A stretch of DNA of 40,165 nt from an uncultured Merdimonas sp. (GCA_944375745.1 CALWAV010000055.1:1-40165); one strand, 5' to 3'. Shown: positions 17,448 to 25,429, counted from the stretch's first letter. Translations and numbers: made by a program. The notes: generated by a model not told the origin, from the letters alone.

Positions 17448-18758
17448 TTAGCCTGCTGCCGGTACCGCAATCAGTCCGATTACCAGAAGAAGATTCAAAA
17501 GAATTCCAAAGATAATACATGCCACAGGTCCTACTGCCAGATCCACGATCGGCTTCTTCGCCTTCTTGTTCAGCAGGAACGCGCCGATTACAAACAGAGC
17601 GCCGATTCCCGAATAACCGGAGGCTGCCGCAGACATCGTCTCAGCCGCAACGATACCGCCTGCCAGAAGAGCTACCTCAAGTACCTTGTTCATGGAAGTA
17701 CGCACGTACTCGCCCATGTCCTTTACACCCGGGAACTTATCCATTCCCTTCGCAAACAGGTTGATCAGCAGGATCTCCACAACCATAACCAGCACGCCCA
17801 CGATGAATGCCACGATGGGATTGCCGTGAAGCAGAAGACCTACTACAAATACGAAGGTACATCCGGCCGCGCCGTATACACCTGTGACAATCGCAGTGGT
17901 AAATACCAGCGGGATGAAGCCGATGGCACGGGCCAGAGCTGTCAGAGCCGCGTTCATATACTCGCCTTCAGCCAGCAGAGCCAGAGAAGCCGGATCGCCT
18001 GCGATGATAGACATACTTGTACCAGCCGCGATCAGACCGCCCATGATGGCCAGCAGAAACCAGTTCTTTCGGATTCTTGATACATTGCCGCTGAAGCCCT
18101 GAGCCAGAGCCTCGTTGCTGTTGGAATCGCCCTTTACCTGTGCCGCAAACACGATCATCATGATCATGCCGGCCAACATTGCCATTCCTTCCGCGTTTAG
18201 GGATACGGTGGAAGCTCCAATGGAGAATACGCCAAATTTCTTAATTAAATAGTAGACAGCCACAGATACCACGGCAGTGATAGTTCCCTTTTTGAAGCCG
18301 TGCTGATATGCAACGCCTACTGCCGGAAATACTGCAAAGGCTACGGTTACATAGGTAGATACGCTTCCCAGGTCGCTGGTGAAGTTGTAGGGCATCATCG
18401 CAAACAGATTTACGATGAACTCCAGTCCTGCCAGGATAGCCAGGCCATAGATGGCACCGATTACCGCGGAGATAATCATACCCACCTTGGTATCCGGACA
18501 GAAAGAACCGATAATATCTGTCGTAAGCAGCAGGCAGTGAATCAGAATAATGCTTGCCGCAATCGATGTGGGAATACCATAGCCGATTACCAGACCGAAG
18601 CTGATGGCAAAGCTCATAGCTGCCAGCTCTTTTCTGGAAATCTCTTTGTTAAAATACTGTCCTACGATGGGGCGGAAGCCGTCATTGAATACAGCGATAC
18701 CCTGGTTTGACAATACAGATGCAAGAGCGCCTATCAGCGCGATGATTATGTACCTCAT
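17448..18758 (-). CDS. yhfT: YhfT-like membrane transporter
   Basis: A 436-aa polytopic membrane protein with about 11-12 hydrophobic segments, beginning with a membrane helix (MRYIIIALIGALASVLSNQGIAV) and with the characteristic early VFNDGFRPIVGQYFN motif of the YhfT family. It probably imports the substrate of the yhf-like pathway. Its start overlaps the yhfU stop by 4 nt, so YhfU and YhfT are made in fixed ratio. The family is uncharacterised experimentally as far as I know. Confidence 0.82.
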   Translation of the reverse strand: MRYIIIALIGALASVLSNQGIAVFNDGFRPIVGQYFNKEISRKELAAMSFAISFGLVIGYGIPTSIAASIILIHCLLLTTDIIGSFCPDTKVGMIISAVIGAIYGLAILAGLEFIVNLFAMMPYNFTSDLGSVSTYVTVAFAVFPAVGVAYQHGFKKGTITAVVSVAVYYLIKKFGVFSIGASTVSLNAEGMAMLAGMIMMIVFAAQVKGDSNSNEALAQGFSGNVSRIRKNWFLLAIMGGLIAAGTSMSIIAGDPASLALLAEGEYMNAALTALARAIGFIPLVFTTAIVTGVYGAAGCTFVFVVGLLLHGNPIVAFIVGVLVMVVEILLINLFAKGMDKFPGVKDMGEYVRTSMNKVLEVALLAGGIVAAETMSAAASGYSGIGALFVIGAFLLNKKAKKPIVDLAVGPVACIIFGILLNLLLVIGLIAVPAAG

Positions 18759-19129
18759 AACAATCCTCCTTCTTTGTCAGCCAGTGCCTTTAAAAGCACC
18801 GGGAGCACTGCGTCCTTGTGCTGCGCGGTAAAGCCGAACGCAACCTTTTCATCTTTCACTTCCTGCCGAATCTCCTCATCACTGCGGATCTTACCCGGCA
18901 TGGAAAGGGTCGCGCATTTGGCTTTTCCCAGAATTGCAAGGGCCATGGCAAGGGCTCCGCCGCCGCCTGTGTTGCAGGCTCCCACATAATAATCGTAGGT
19001 GCCGGCTTTCATGCCCATAACAGCGTCCAAGTCCCCTTTCACTGTCACCTCTGCCTGATCGCCAAGCTCTTTCTTTACAATCGCGGCAATATCGTCCTTA
19101 TCAATCTGCCCTCCTACCACAATCTTCAT
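18755..19129 (-). CDS. yhfU: YhfU-like small protein (DUF2620)
   Basis: A 124-aa protein beginning at ATG 19129 (GGAGGGAAAAGG just upstream); the longer in-frame extension is ignored. The sequence starts MKIVVGGQIDKDDI and contains a glycine-rich stretch (ACNTGGGGALAMALAILG) typical of the YhfU/DUF2620 family. It resembles a phosphotransferase-system IIB-like or ligand-binding small fold, but no function is established. It is coupled to yhfT by a 4-nt overlap, which suggests that it partners the transporter. Confidence 0.8.
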   Translation of the reverse strand: MKIVVGGQIDKDDIAAIVKKELGDQAEVTVKGDLDAVMGMKAGTYDYYVGACNTGGGGALAMALAILGKAKCATLSMPGKIRSDEEIRQEVKDEKVAFGFTAQHKDAVLPVLLKALADKEGGLL

Positions 19130-19142
19130 CCTTTTCCCTCCT

Positions 19143-19496
19143 TTACGATAAAAGATTGCATAAATGAACGGACAAGAAGTCCTGTTCCGTCTTTGGAAAT
19201 ACAATATCCGTCTCCGCAAGAATGCGGTCCCGGAGTTTCAGCGCTTTCTCATAAGCCGGCTCTTCCTTCATGCTTTCCAGCAGAGCCTCATCCATGGGAT
19301 TTTCCTCTGCCCCTTCTTCAGCTCTCTGGGCCGCCATTGCGAGATGTGTGACAAACATCTCCATCTTATCCTGAGACACGTCTTTATTTTCAGCAAGAAT
19401 CAGGTCTGTTACATGTCTGGAATAAGCGGCTGCCTTTGCACTGATCACTCCGTTCTGTTCCAGTATTGCAATCCTTTCATACAGTATTTCCTTCAC
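19143..19496 (-). CDS. yhfY: YhfY-like PRD-domain protein
   Basis: A 117-aa single-PRD protein (histidines in YSRHVTD and FVTHLAMAAQ at the positions of PRD regulatory histidines). It starts with GTG 19496 behind AAAGGAGGG. PRDs are usually modules of antiterminators or activators sensing phosphotransferase phosphorylation; a free PRD protein, as in E. coli YhfY, is unusual and may act on YhfZ or on the transporter. First gene after the operator-rich 132-bp gap; 13 bp before yhfU. Confidence 0.78.
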   Translation of the reverse strand: MKEILYERIAILEQNGVISAKAAAYSRHVTDLILAENKDVSQDKMEMFVTHLAMAAQRAEEGAEENPMDEALLESMKEEPAYEKALKLRDRILAETDIVFPKTEQDFLSVHLCNLLS

Positions 19497-19517
19497 AAAA
19501 TTTCCCTCCTTTCGCCG

Positions 19518-19607
19518 AATATATATTTTTTTGTATATTGATGCATAAAAGAATATTGGAACCTGCGCAAACGGGGCTTTCCTTTAATATACATTTTTTT
19601 GTATATC
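19518..19607 (-). promoter_or_regulatory. Operators A and B around the yhfY operon promoter
   Basis: Two copies of the motif AATATAYATTTTTTTGTATAT lie at 19518-19539 (A) and 19586-19607 (B). Between them, on the minus strand, is a plausible weak promoter: -35 TTGCGC (19570-19565), 17-bp spacer, -10 TATGCA (19547-19542). A promoter bracketed by two operators suggests looping repression. The presumed binder is YhfZ, whose gene ends at 19629. Confidence 0.6.
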
Positions 19608-19628
19608 CCCCCATAAAAGCAATGCGCC

Positions 19629-20561
19629 TTAATAAAACGGACGCATTTTCTGCTTTCTGACCTTATCCAGGATTTTCAATGTGTATTCTATCCGGATATT
19701 CTTCTTCAAAAACTGTTCCAGTGAGGAATTTCCCTTCTGAATCACAATTACAGCTGTGGAAAATCTGCTGTTGTATTCATCGTCCTCCAGAAACTCCACA
19801 TGAAATCGTCCTTCTGACTGGTTTTCAATAATATCGTCATAGTTCCAGACACCGGCATCAATGACTCCATCCCCTATGGCGGACAGCGTCTGCTGGACCC
19901 GGATATCCACAAGATGCACCATTTTGCCACGGATCAGGTTCTCGGTAATGCCCTTCTGATCCAGCGAATCTCTGTCATACGCTACACGCATGCCATCCCG
20001 GATACCAGATGCAAACTTTTCTCCAAGGATCAGCACATGTCTGGAAAGGAAGCTGCCGGGCCCGAAATTCAGGACAATCTCTATACCCTTTCCTTCCTCA
20101 ATGGCATTCTCAGCCGCATACTGGGAACACACCGCAAACTGATAGGTGCCCGACTCCACCAGCTGAATTCTTCCTACGGCGCCTCTGGCATAGGCCATAT
20201 TGAACCGGTACTCCTTCAGCTGATCATAAATGGCAGTGGCAAAGCCTTCATAGGTTCTGGAATAGGGAAGCGGCATGATTCCGAGCAGTTCTCTGGACAG
20301 AGTACAGTCCTGAAGCTTCACATAATCAATCTTCTCTATGTAAGTGCCCATATGCCCGTGGGAAACCAGCTCCACGGCTCCTGCCTCCTTGAGATAGCGG
20401 AATGCATTCTGAATCGTTCCTCTGGAGACCCCATACTCTTCCTGATAATAGGAAATAGACGGAATCCTGTCGCCTGTATTTCTGGAAAGGAGGCTGGACG
20501 CCACATTGCTGATGGTAACGCCTTTTTTCTGATACAGAACCTGTCTGTCATCCTGCTTCAT
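19629..20561 (-). CDS. yhfZ: YhfZ-like GntR-type regulator with periplasmic-binding-like domain
   Basis: A 310-aa regulator. Residues about 5-80 form a GntR-like winged helix (SSLLSRNTGDRIPSISYYQEEYGVSRGTIQNAFRYL, then a wing GHMGTYIEK). From about 90 on it has a substrate-binding-protein-like fold (LLGIMPLPYSRTYEGFATAIYDQL ... DAGVWNYDDIIEN), the YhfZ C-terminal domain, presumably the effector sensor. It is the first gene of the cluster and is transcribed from a consensus promoter with an operator just downstream of the start site, so autorepression is likely. Confidence 0.85.
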   Translation of the reverse strand: MKQDDRQVLYQKKGVTISNVASSLLSRNTGDRIPSISYYQEEYGVSRGTIQNAFRYLKEAGAVELVSHGHMGTYIEKIDYVKLQDCTLSRELLGIMPLPYSRTYEGFATAIYDQLKEYRFNMAYARGAVGRIQLVESGTYQFAVCSQYAAENAIEEGKGIEIVLNFGPGSFLSRHVLILGEKFASGIRDGMRVAYDRDSLDQKGITENLIRGKMVHLVDIRVQQTLSAIGDGVIDAGVWNYDDIIENQSEGRFHVEFLEDDEYNSRFSTAVIVIQKGNSSLEQFLKKNIRIEYTLKILDKVRKQKMRPFY

Positions 20562-20578
20562 CTGCCTTCCCCTTTCTG

Positions 20579-20641
20579 AATATACATTTTTTTATACATT
20601 CAATTTATCTGTATTATAAGATCCTTTTTCCCGGCTGTCAA
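20579..20641 (-). promoter_or_regulatory. Consensus yhfZ promoter with operator C
   Basis: Minus strand: -35 TTGACA (20641-20636), 17-bp spacer, -10 TATAAT (20618-20613): a perfect sigma-A consensus. Operator copy C (20579-20600, AATATACA then seven T then ATACATT) lies immediately downstream of the expected start point, so a bound repressor would block elongation or clearance. Copy C differs from A and B in its right half. Confidence 0.8.
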
Positions 20642-21192
20642 CGCAAAAACTCCGAAATACTTACCAAAAATAGAACTTTGTTTTTGTGCATCTTTACATT
20701 CCGCTGTTCCAATCCGGTATGTGCGCTATATATCCGTGCCAGCCTCTGCAGCCGCGCCGAGAGCGCTGGCTGTCCCTTTGGCCGCATTGGCGCGGCCAAA
20801 GGGGCCGGAGAGGCCGGCATTTGGACATAAAGAAAAAAATTCTCTCCCATTAGCCATTTTCTGCATGAAACGGCGGGATCTACCCGCAAAACAGTTTACA
20901 TAAATCATCCATTTTCCATATAGAAAAGAATGTGCTGCGTATATCCAATGATTCGGCTGATTTTGTACATAGCAGGCAAATTAATTTTCATATGTACAAT
21001 CTGTCAGGCATTGCAGGCTAAAAGAACAGGAAAATGGCCCAGATCTGCAGACTTTTGGATATCAGAACAAGAAAAAACTGTATATATCCAATCAGGCTGC
21101 CTCTCCAGGCCTTTATCAGGCTCCGGCCACGTCTTTCCGCATCCCCGGCAAAGTATTTCTGTCATTTTCTGCTGTATTGTTGTATTACTGCA
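20642..21192. other. Intergenic region with long hairpin
   Basis: About 550 bp with no supported gene. It holds a perfect 12-bp stem, CCCTTTGGCCGC (20774-20785) and GCGGCCAAAGGG (20792-20803), with a 6-nt loop and GC-rich surroundings unlike the AT-rich flanks. A 60-codon leftward frame (20726-20908) spans the hairpin, but it looks like part of the repeat-like element rather than a gene. The remainder (20910-21190) shows no recognised structure. Confidence 0.5.
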
Positions 21193-21534
21193 TTATTCCG
21201 TCAGATAGACCTGAAGAAGCTCCACAGCCTTCTTCCGCGTCTTCTCATCGCATTTTCCCAGGCTGAACAGGATTCTTCTGGAATCATCCGCCAGCTCCTG
21301 CCTATCCCCTTCCCCGAAAATCATATAGTCCAGAGTGATTCCCAGACATTCTGAAATCTCAATCATGGTCTCCAGGGACATTCCGCAGTAGCCCCGCTCA
21401 ATATCCGCATAATATTTTTCTGCCTTTCCGATCTGCTCCGCCATCCTCCGGCGGGACAGGCCAAGCTGTTCCCGGCAGCTCCGAATCCGCTGTCCGGCCG
21501 CGATTCTGTTGTACAGCTGTTTTCTCTGCGCCAT
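21193..21534 (-). CDS. XRE-family HTH regulator
   Basis: A 113-aa protein. Residues 12-68 form a Cro/CI HTH (IRSCREQLGLSRRRMAEQIGKAEKYYADIERGYCGMSLETMIEISECLGI). The remaining tail is helical and may dimerise. It lies 38 bp after the second sortase gene, in the same direction, at the end of the pilus locus, so it is probably cotranscribed. It could control the pilus promoter or the recombinase, but the target is unknown. Confidence 0.8.
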   Translation of the reverse strand: MAQRKQLYNRIAAGQRIRSCREQLGLSRRRMAEQIGKAEKYYADIERGYCGMSLETMIEISECLGITLDYMIFGEGDRQELADDSRRILFSLGKCDEKTRKKAVELLQVYLTE

Positions 21535-21572
21535 ATTTTCCGCTCCTTTATATCCTGCTGCTCCGGTGTTCC

Positions 21573-22172
21573 TCAGTCTTCTGTCCCCTGCTGTCCCTCC
21601 AAAAGGCTGCAGCGGACTGTAACACGGCTCTGGCCCCCGTAGGTGCAGGTAAACAGGGTCAGGGCATAGCCGCTGTCTGTCATCTCTTCCACTGCCGTGG
21701 GATTTAAGGTATCCACTTCCACCACCTCATAGGCAGTGACTGTCCCGTCCATTTCCGTAAAATACACCTCAGCTCCCGGAGACAGATTTTTGATGTTTCC
21801 GAAATGCCGGGAATAATTGTGGGCGGCGATAACCAGATCCTCCGTCTTCACAGAACCATAGTACCGGCAGGGGGCAATCCGAAGCTGGGGATAGCTCCAG
21901 TCGCTCATCACCGGCAGTTCCAGCCCCAGAGAAGGTATGGAAAGATAACCGATATATTCATAGCCGTCCACTTCCGCTTCCGGCATCTCTGTGCTGTAAG
22001 GATCTGTCGTCCTGGCGTCCTCCTCCACCTGCTCCATGATCTGAGGCAGAATCACCTCCACGGAGACGCCGGCCTGGCTGTCCTCCCAGCGGTTCCACAG
22101 GAACAGGGACAGCGCCGCAAGGATCAGCACTGCCCCCAGAGTCATACAAACTGTTCCGATTTTACGCTTCAT
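21573..22172 (-). CDS. Sortase (second, class B/D-like)
   Basis: A 199-aa membrane-anchored transpeptidase: one N-terminal membrane helix (8-27), then the sortase fold with catalytic His in AAHNYSRH, Cys in TLFTCTYGG, and Arg in SRVTVRC. There is no C-terminal membrane segment, unlike the class C enzyme encoded upstream. It probably attaches the finished pilus or the LPQTG protein to the peptidoglycan. Its ATG overlaps the pilin gene by 11 nt, so the two are coupled. Confidence 0.85.
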   Translation of the reverse strand: MKRKIGTVCMTLGAVLILAALSLFLWNRWEDSQAGVSVEVILPQIMEQVEEDARTTDPYSTEMPEAEVDGYEYIGYLSIPSLGLELPVMSDWSYPQLRIAPCRYYGSVKTEDLVIAAHNYSRHFGNIKNLSPGAEVYFTEMDGTVTAYEVVEVDTLNPTAVEEMTDSGYALTLFTCTYGGQSRVTVRCSLLEGQQGTED

Positions 22173-22887
22173 AAGCCTTCCTCTGTCTGCTGTAGCGCAG
22201 CATCCAGCCCAGGAAAAACAGACACAGACCTGCGGCAGACAGTACCGGAATAGGCCAGTTCAGCTGTCCTGTCTGGGGAAGCGTTCCGGCTGCACCTGAA
22301 GAGCCCGAACCGGATGAGGAGCCGCCGCTGGAAGAGCCGCCTCCGGATGTTCCCGGATCCGTAACAGGGGTTTTTGTCAGTGCACTCAGCTTGGGCTCCG
22401 CGTTCACATCATAGACATAAGAACCATTCTCAAACATGGGCACGCTTACCAGGAACGGAGAAACCGCCTCAAAGCCGTCCGCAGCCTTATCCTGTACCAC
22501 CAGATACAGCCCCAGACGCAGGCTCTGGACCTTCACAGTGCCGTCATCCCCGATTACCACCGGAGTCCCGGACAGATTGTTTGCCTTGGCATAGTCCGCC
22601 AGGCTCTTTGCCAGCGCAGGGTCTGAGATATTTGCCAGAGACGCGCCGCTGGCCGCAAAGCCATCCGTCAGGGTAAAGCTGTAATTGCCGTCATTCTCGC
22701 TGATATCGCCTGCCCGGTATAAAATCATGCTTCCTCCGCCCACAGCCTTGCCGTCATACAGCATTCTGGCAGAGATAGAGCCGGTCCGATCCATATCCGG
22801 CACATCATGAGCATAGGCGGTCGCGGTAAAGCCGAAGCACAGCGTAAGCGCAAGCAGCAACGCGGCCAAACGTTTATGTATCTTCAT
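22162..22887 (-). CDS. LPQTG-anchored pilin-like surface protein
   Basis: A 241-aa surface protein: signal peptide ending TAYAHD, a Cna-B/SpaA-like domain (GLYLVVQDKAADGFEAVSPFLVSVP is the typical pilin strand with the E-box-like region), a Gly/Ser-rich wall linker (about 180-205), the sorting signal LPQTG, a hydrophobic helix, and a charged tail. It is likely a backbone or basal pilin polymerised by the class C sortase encoded 32 bp upstream and anchored by the sortase encoded downstream. Confidence 0.85.
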   Translation of the reverse strand: MKIHKRLAALLLALTLCFGFTATAYAHDVPDMDRTGSISARMLYDGKAVGGGSMILYRAGDISENDGNYSFTLTDGFAASGASLANISDPALAKSLADYAKANNLSGTPVVIGDDGTVKVQSLRLGLYLVVQDKAADGFEAVSPFLVSVPMFENGSYVYDVNAEPKLSALTKTPVTDPGTSGGGSSSGGSSSGSGSSGAAGTLPQTGQLNWPIPVLSAAGLCLFFLGWMLRYSRQRKAYEA

Positions 22888-22919
22888 TTTGGATACCTCC
22901 TTCTATAGTTTCCTGTTTT

Positions 22920-23777
22920 TTACCCTTGCGGGATTTTTTTTCGAACAGATTTCCGTCTCCGGGTCATGAACAGCAGCCCGATAAACAGCAGAATCAGCAC
23001 CGGAACAGCCACCAGAGGCGCCACTGTCACCGGCTCAATCTGCATGGCGTCCGCAGGCACCCGCACCACAGAGGCAGCCGCCTCATTTTCAACCCGGTGT
23101 CCCCGCACCAGCAGACGGTGGGTATTGATTCCGTAGGGCGTACAGGTCACCAGCGTACAGTAGTCCTCCCCGTCCACTATGGCCAGTTCACTGAGCTCCG
23201 TGGGCTCCACAATACGGATCTGATCCACTTCATAGGTCAGAGTCTCATCCAGCACATAGAGTACAAAGGTATCTCCCACCTCCAGCTGATCCAGGTCCGT
23301 AAACAGCTTTGCGGACGGCAGTCCCCGGTGTCCGGAAATCACACAGTGGGTGCCGGGCCCGCCTGTCGGCAGGCTGCTCCCTTCCAGGTGGCCCACGCCC
23401 ACCTGCAGAACCGACTCATCGGTCCCATGATAAATGGGAAGATAACAGTCGATTTTGTCAATCTCTACATAGCCAATCACATTGGTTCCATCTACGCTGA
23501 GATATTTCTGGTATTCCTCCAGTTCTTCCTCCGACATGTTAAAACGGTCTGTCTTATTTTTCAGAGTCTCATTGTATGCCTCTGCCTGAGCCCACAGCTC
23601 CTCATAGTCCTCATCATCCAGATTTGCCACCTGTCCCGCGTAGCTGGCGATGGCTCTGGACTGATGCAGAGAATTCCAGTAGTCGCTGACCGTGGGGTAC
23701 AGCAGCAAGGACAGCCCTACAAGAAAAACCAGTATTAAAATGATAGTTGAAACAGTTGTTTTCCGTGATTTTTTCAT
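22920..23777 (-). CDS. Class C (pilus-assembly) sortase
   Basis: About 285 aa from ATG 23777. An N-terminal membrane helix (10-30), a lid-like N-terminal region, catalytic His in SGHRGLP, Cys in LVTCTPYG, Arg in THRLLVRG, then a second C-terminal membrane helix and basic tail: the class C layout that joins pilin subunits. The start is uncertain, as in-frame codons extend to 23870 across a tandem repeat. A GAGGAG precedes a six-codon out-of-frame ATG (23794) whose TGA overlaps this ATG, which could couple translation. Confidence 0.85.
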   Translation of the reverse strand: MKKSRKTTVSTIILILVFLVGLSLLLYPTVSDYWNSLHQSRAIASYAGQVANLDDEDYEELWAQAEAYNETLKNKTDRFNMSEEELEEYQKYLSVDGTNVIGYVEIDKIDCYLPIYHGTDESVLQVGVGHLEGSSLPTGGPGTHCVISGHRGLPSAKLFTDLDQLEVGDTFVLYVLDETLTYEVDQIRIVEPTELSELAIVDGEDYCTLVTCTPYGINTHRLLVRGHRVENEAAASVVRVPADAMQIEPVTVAPLVAVPVLILLFIGLLFMTRRRKSVRKKIPQG

Positions 23778-24284
23778 GTTCGCAGCTTCTTCATGCAGGG
23801 TTCTCCTCGCCGCTGCGGTCATTCCATGCCCGCGTATGCTTCGCATACATACTTCCTGCTTCGCATGCATGTCTCCTGCGCCGAACTAACCAGAATAGCA
23901 GTACAGGCCAGTCTTTCCTTTTGGGCCGGAATGCCGCGGCAGCGTATTGTTCTTTAAAGTTTGAGTTATTTTATTGCTTCAATTCTTGTTTCTATTATTG
24001 TTTCAATCAGCTTCAAACGCCTGCTGCCGCAGGTATAAGAAGGTGATTCAGGTAATATATAATACGGTAATACACGAATTCCGCATTCCGGGCGGCCGGA
24101 GGGCGCAGATGCCAGGATGGCATCTGCGGCATTTCGCTATTTACTATATGTATGTAATAATGCGATATGCGGTCTCCTCTCCGGTGCCGGAACAGGCTTG
24201 TTGGTGTATATAGGTTATATAGGTATATAAATAGGTTTGGTTTTAAGGCTGCAGATTACTGCTCTGCGTTCATGCGGCGGCGTA
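23778..24284. other. Gap where a large adhesin gene is expected
   Basis: About 507 bp without a gene between the adhesin remnant and the sortase. It contains a 20-bp tandem repeat (23838-23857 and 23858-23877, 17 of 20 identical) and a perfect hairpin, GCAGATGCC (24105-24113)/GGCATCTGC (24119-24127). It also contains a 9-bp tandem repeat, TATATAGGT, around 24207-24238. In related pilus loci a long adhesin gene occupies this position; I find no C-terminal sorting signal here. Confidence 0.5.
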
Positions 24285-24452
24285 CTACCAGTGCGCCTCT
24301 CCCTCCAGCGTGGCTGCGGGCATCATCAGCGCCCAGATGGTGCCAAATGCCACCAGGACTGCCATGCACGCCACTGCCGTCATCCATTTTCTCTTCTGCC
24401 GGCGGGAGCTGGCAAATGCCGCATGCTTGCGCGGCGTTTTGTTTGGTTTCAT
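24285..24452 (-). pseudogene. Remnant N-terminus of a large sortase-anchored adhesin
   Basis: A 55-aa frame: basic residues (RRQKRKW), a membrane segment, then FGTIWALMMPAATLEGEAHW and a stop. The pattern 'KRKW...TxxALxxPAxTLEGEAH' is the conserved long signal-anchor start of large Cna-B/LPXTG pilus adhesins in this bacterial group, where it runs on into hundreds of residues. Here a TGG-TAG ends it just after the cleavage region. It lies 38 bp downstream of the signal peptidase, where the tip or major pilin gene would be. I therefore call it a 5' remnant, though a small standalone membrane peptide cannot be excluded. Confidence 0.6.
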
Positions 24453-24490
24453 GCTGTTTCACCAACCTTTCTCAAATTTTCTGTTCTAAT

Positions 24491-25132
24491 CTAATTTACC
24501 GTTCCAAAGCCGGACAGCGGCCAGACCCGGAACACTATCTTTCCTACCAGCTGTTCCTCGGAGACGCAGCCTACCGAGGTGCTTCGGGAATCCACCGAGG
24601 TAGAACGGTGATCCCCCATTACAAAGATTCTGCCGTCCGGTACCTGATAAGGCAGCTCGATATCGCATTCGCCCAGAGCTTTCTCCGTCAGATAAGGTTC
24701 CTCCAGAAGCTGGCCGTCCACGTAGACGTTTCCGTCCGCGTCTATGTCCACCCACTGGCCGGGGCCTGCTATGTACCGTTTCACCAGAATTTTATTTTCA
24801 TAATAAAAGACAACCAGATCGCCCTGCTCCAGATCCGTTCCTTTCACGGCGGCTACGATATCGCCTTCTGTCAGGGTGGGATTCATGGAGCTTCCGTATA
24901 TCCGGAAGACCGGCATGACCAGCACGGCCACCAGGACCGCCGCGGCAGCCACTACCACCAGCGTATAGATAGTAGTGCTCAAGGTATGCCCGAACCGCCG
25001 CCGGTTCCGCTCCCGTTCCAGCTCTGCCCGAAGCTGCAGGGCTGTGGGCCGGTCCCCGGAATTCCCAGGTCTTCCTCTTGCCTCGGCGCGCCTGCGCTGT
25101 CCGCGGGCCGGGCGTTTTTCTTTCCCGCTCAT
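24491..25132 (-). CDS. lepB: Signal peptidase I of the pilus locus
   Basis: A 213-aa type I signal peptidase: a basic, Arg-rich cytoplasmic N-terminus (1-48), one membrane helix (about 52-75), nucleophile Ser in GSSMNPTL, general-base Lys in ILVKRYIAGPG, and the GDHRSTSVDSR box. Dedicated signal peptidases in pilus operons process pilin signal peptides or help assembly. It overlaps the upstream coiled-coil gene by 4 nt (ATGA), so the two are coupled. Confidence 0.88.
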   Translation of the reverse strand: MSGKEKRPARGQRRRAEARGRPGNSGDRPTALQLRAELERERNRRRFGHTLSTTIYTLVVVAAAAVLVAVLVMPVFRIYGSSMNPTLTEGDIVAAVKGTDLEQGDLVVFYYENKILVKRYIAGPGQWVDIDADGNVYVDGQLLEEPYLTEKALGECDIELPYQVPDGRIFVMGDHRSTSVDSRSTSVGCVSEEQLVGKIVFRVWPLSGFGTVN

Positions 25133-25395
25133 GATCCCTCACGTCTTTCCCGCATCACGCGCTCTATATTTTCCAGATACTGCTGAACTGCCCGGTCAGC
25201 CGCCTCAAATACGCCGTTCAGCTTCAGGGCGGCCTCCGCCATGGTTCCGGATTCCTCAATGGCTATCTGCCGGTTTGAGAGGGCATCTCTGGCTTCCTTC
25301 AGTTCTCTCTTCAGTTGTCTGTTCTCCTCTGTCTGGGCCAGCAGCATTTCCAGCAGCTCTGCTCTGCTCAGACGCCTCAGTTCCTTCTCTGTCAT
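25129..25395 (-). CDS. Small coiled-coil protein heading the pilus operon
   Basis: An 88-aa charged helical protein (MTEKELRRLSRAELLEMLLAQ..., heptads through about 12-50). GGAGG precedes ATG 25395. I associate this type of short protein with sortase/pilus operons in Clostridia, but I know of no established function. It is the first gene after the invertible segment, so it is the direct target of the switch; the left inverted repeat lies 35 bp upstream of its start. Its size and helicity would suit a regulator or a cytosolic assembly factor, which is a guess. Confidence 0.75.
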   Translation of the reverse strand: MTEKELRRLSRAELLEMLLAQTEENRQLKRELKEARDALSNRQIAIEESGTMAEAALKLNGVFEAADRAVQQYLENIERVMRERREGS

Positions 25396-25429
25396 AGGCC
25401 TCCACCACGGCTGTTCTCCTGCCTCTGCA

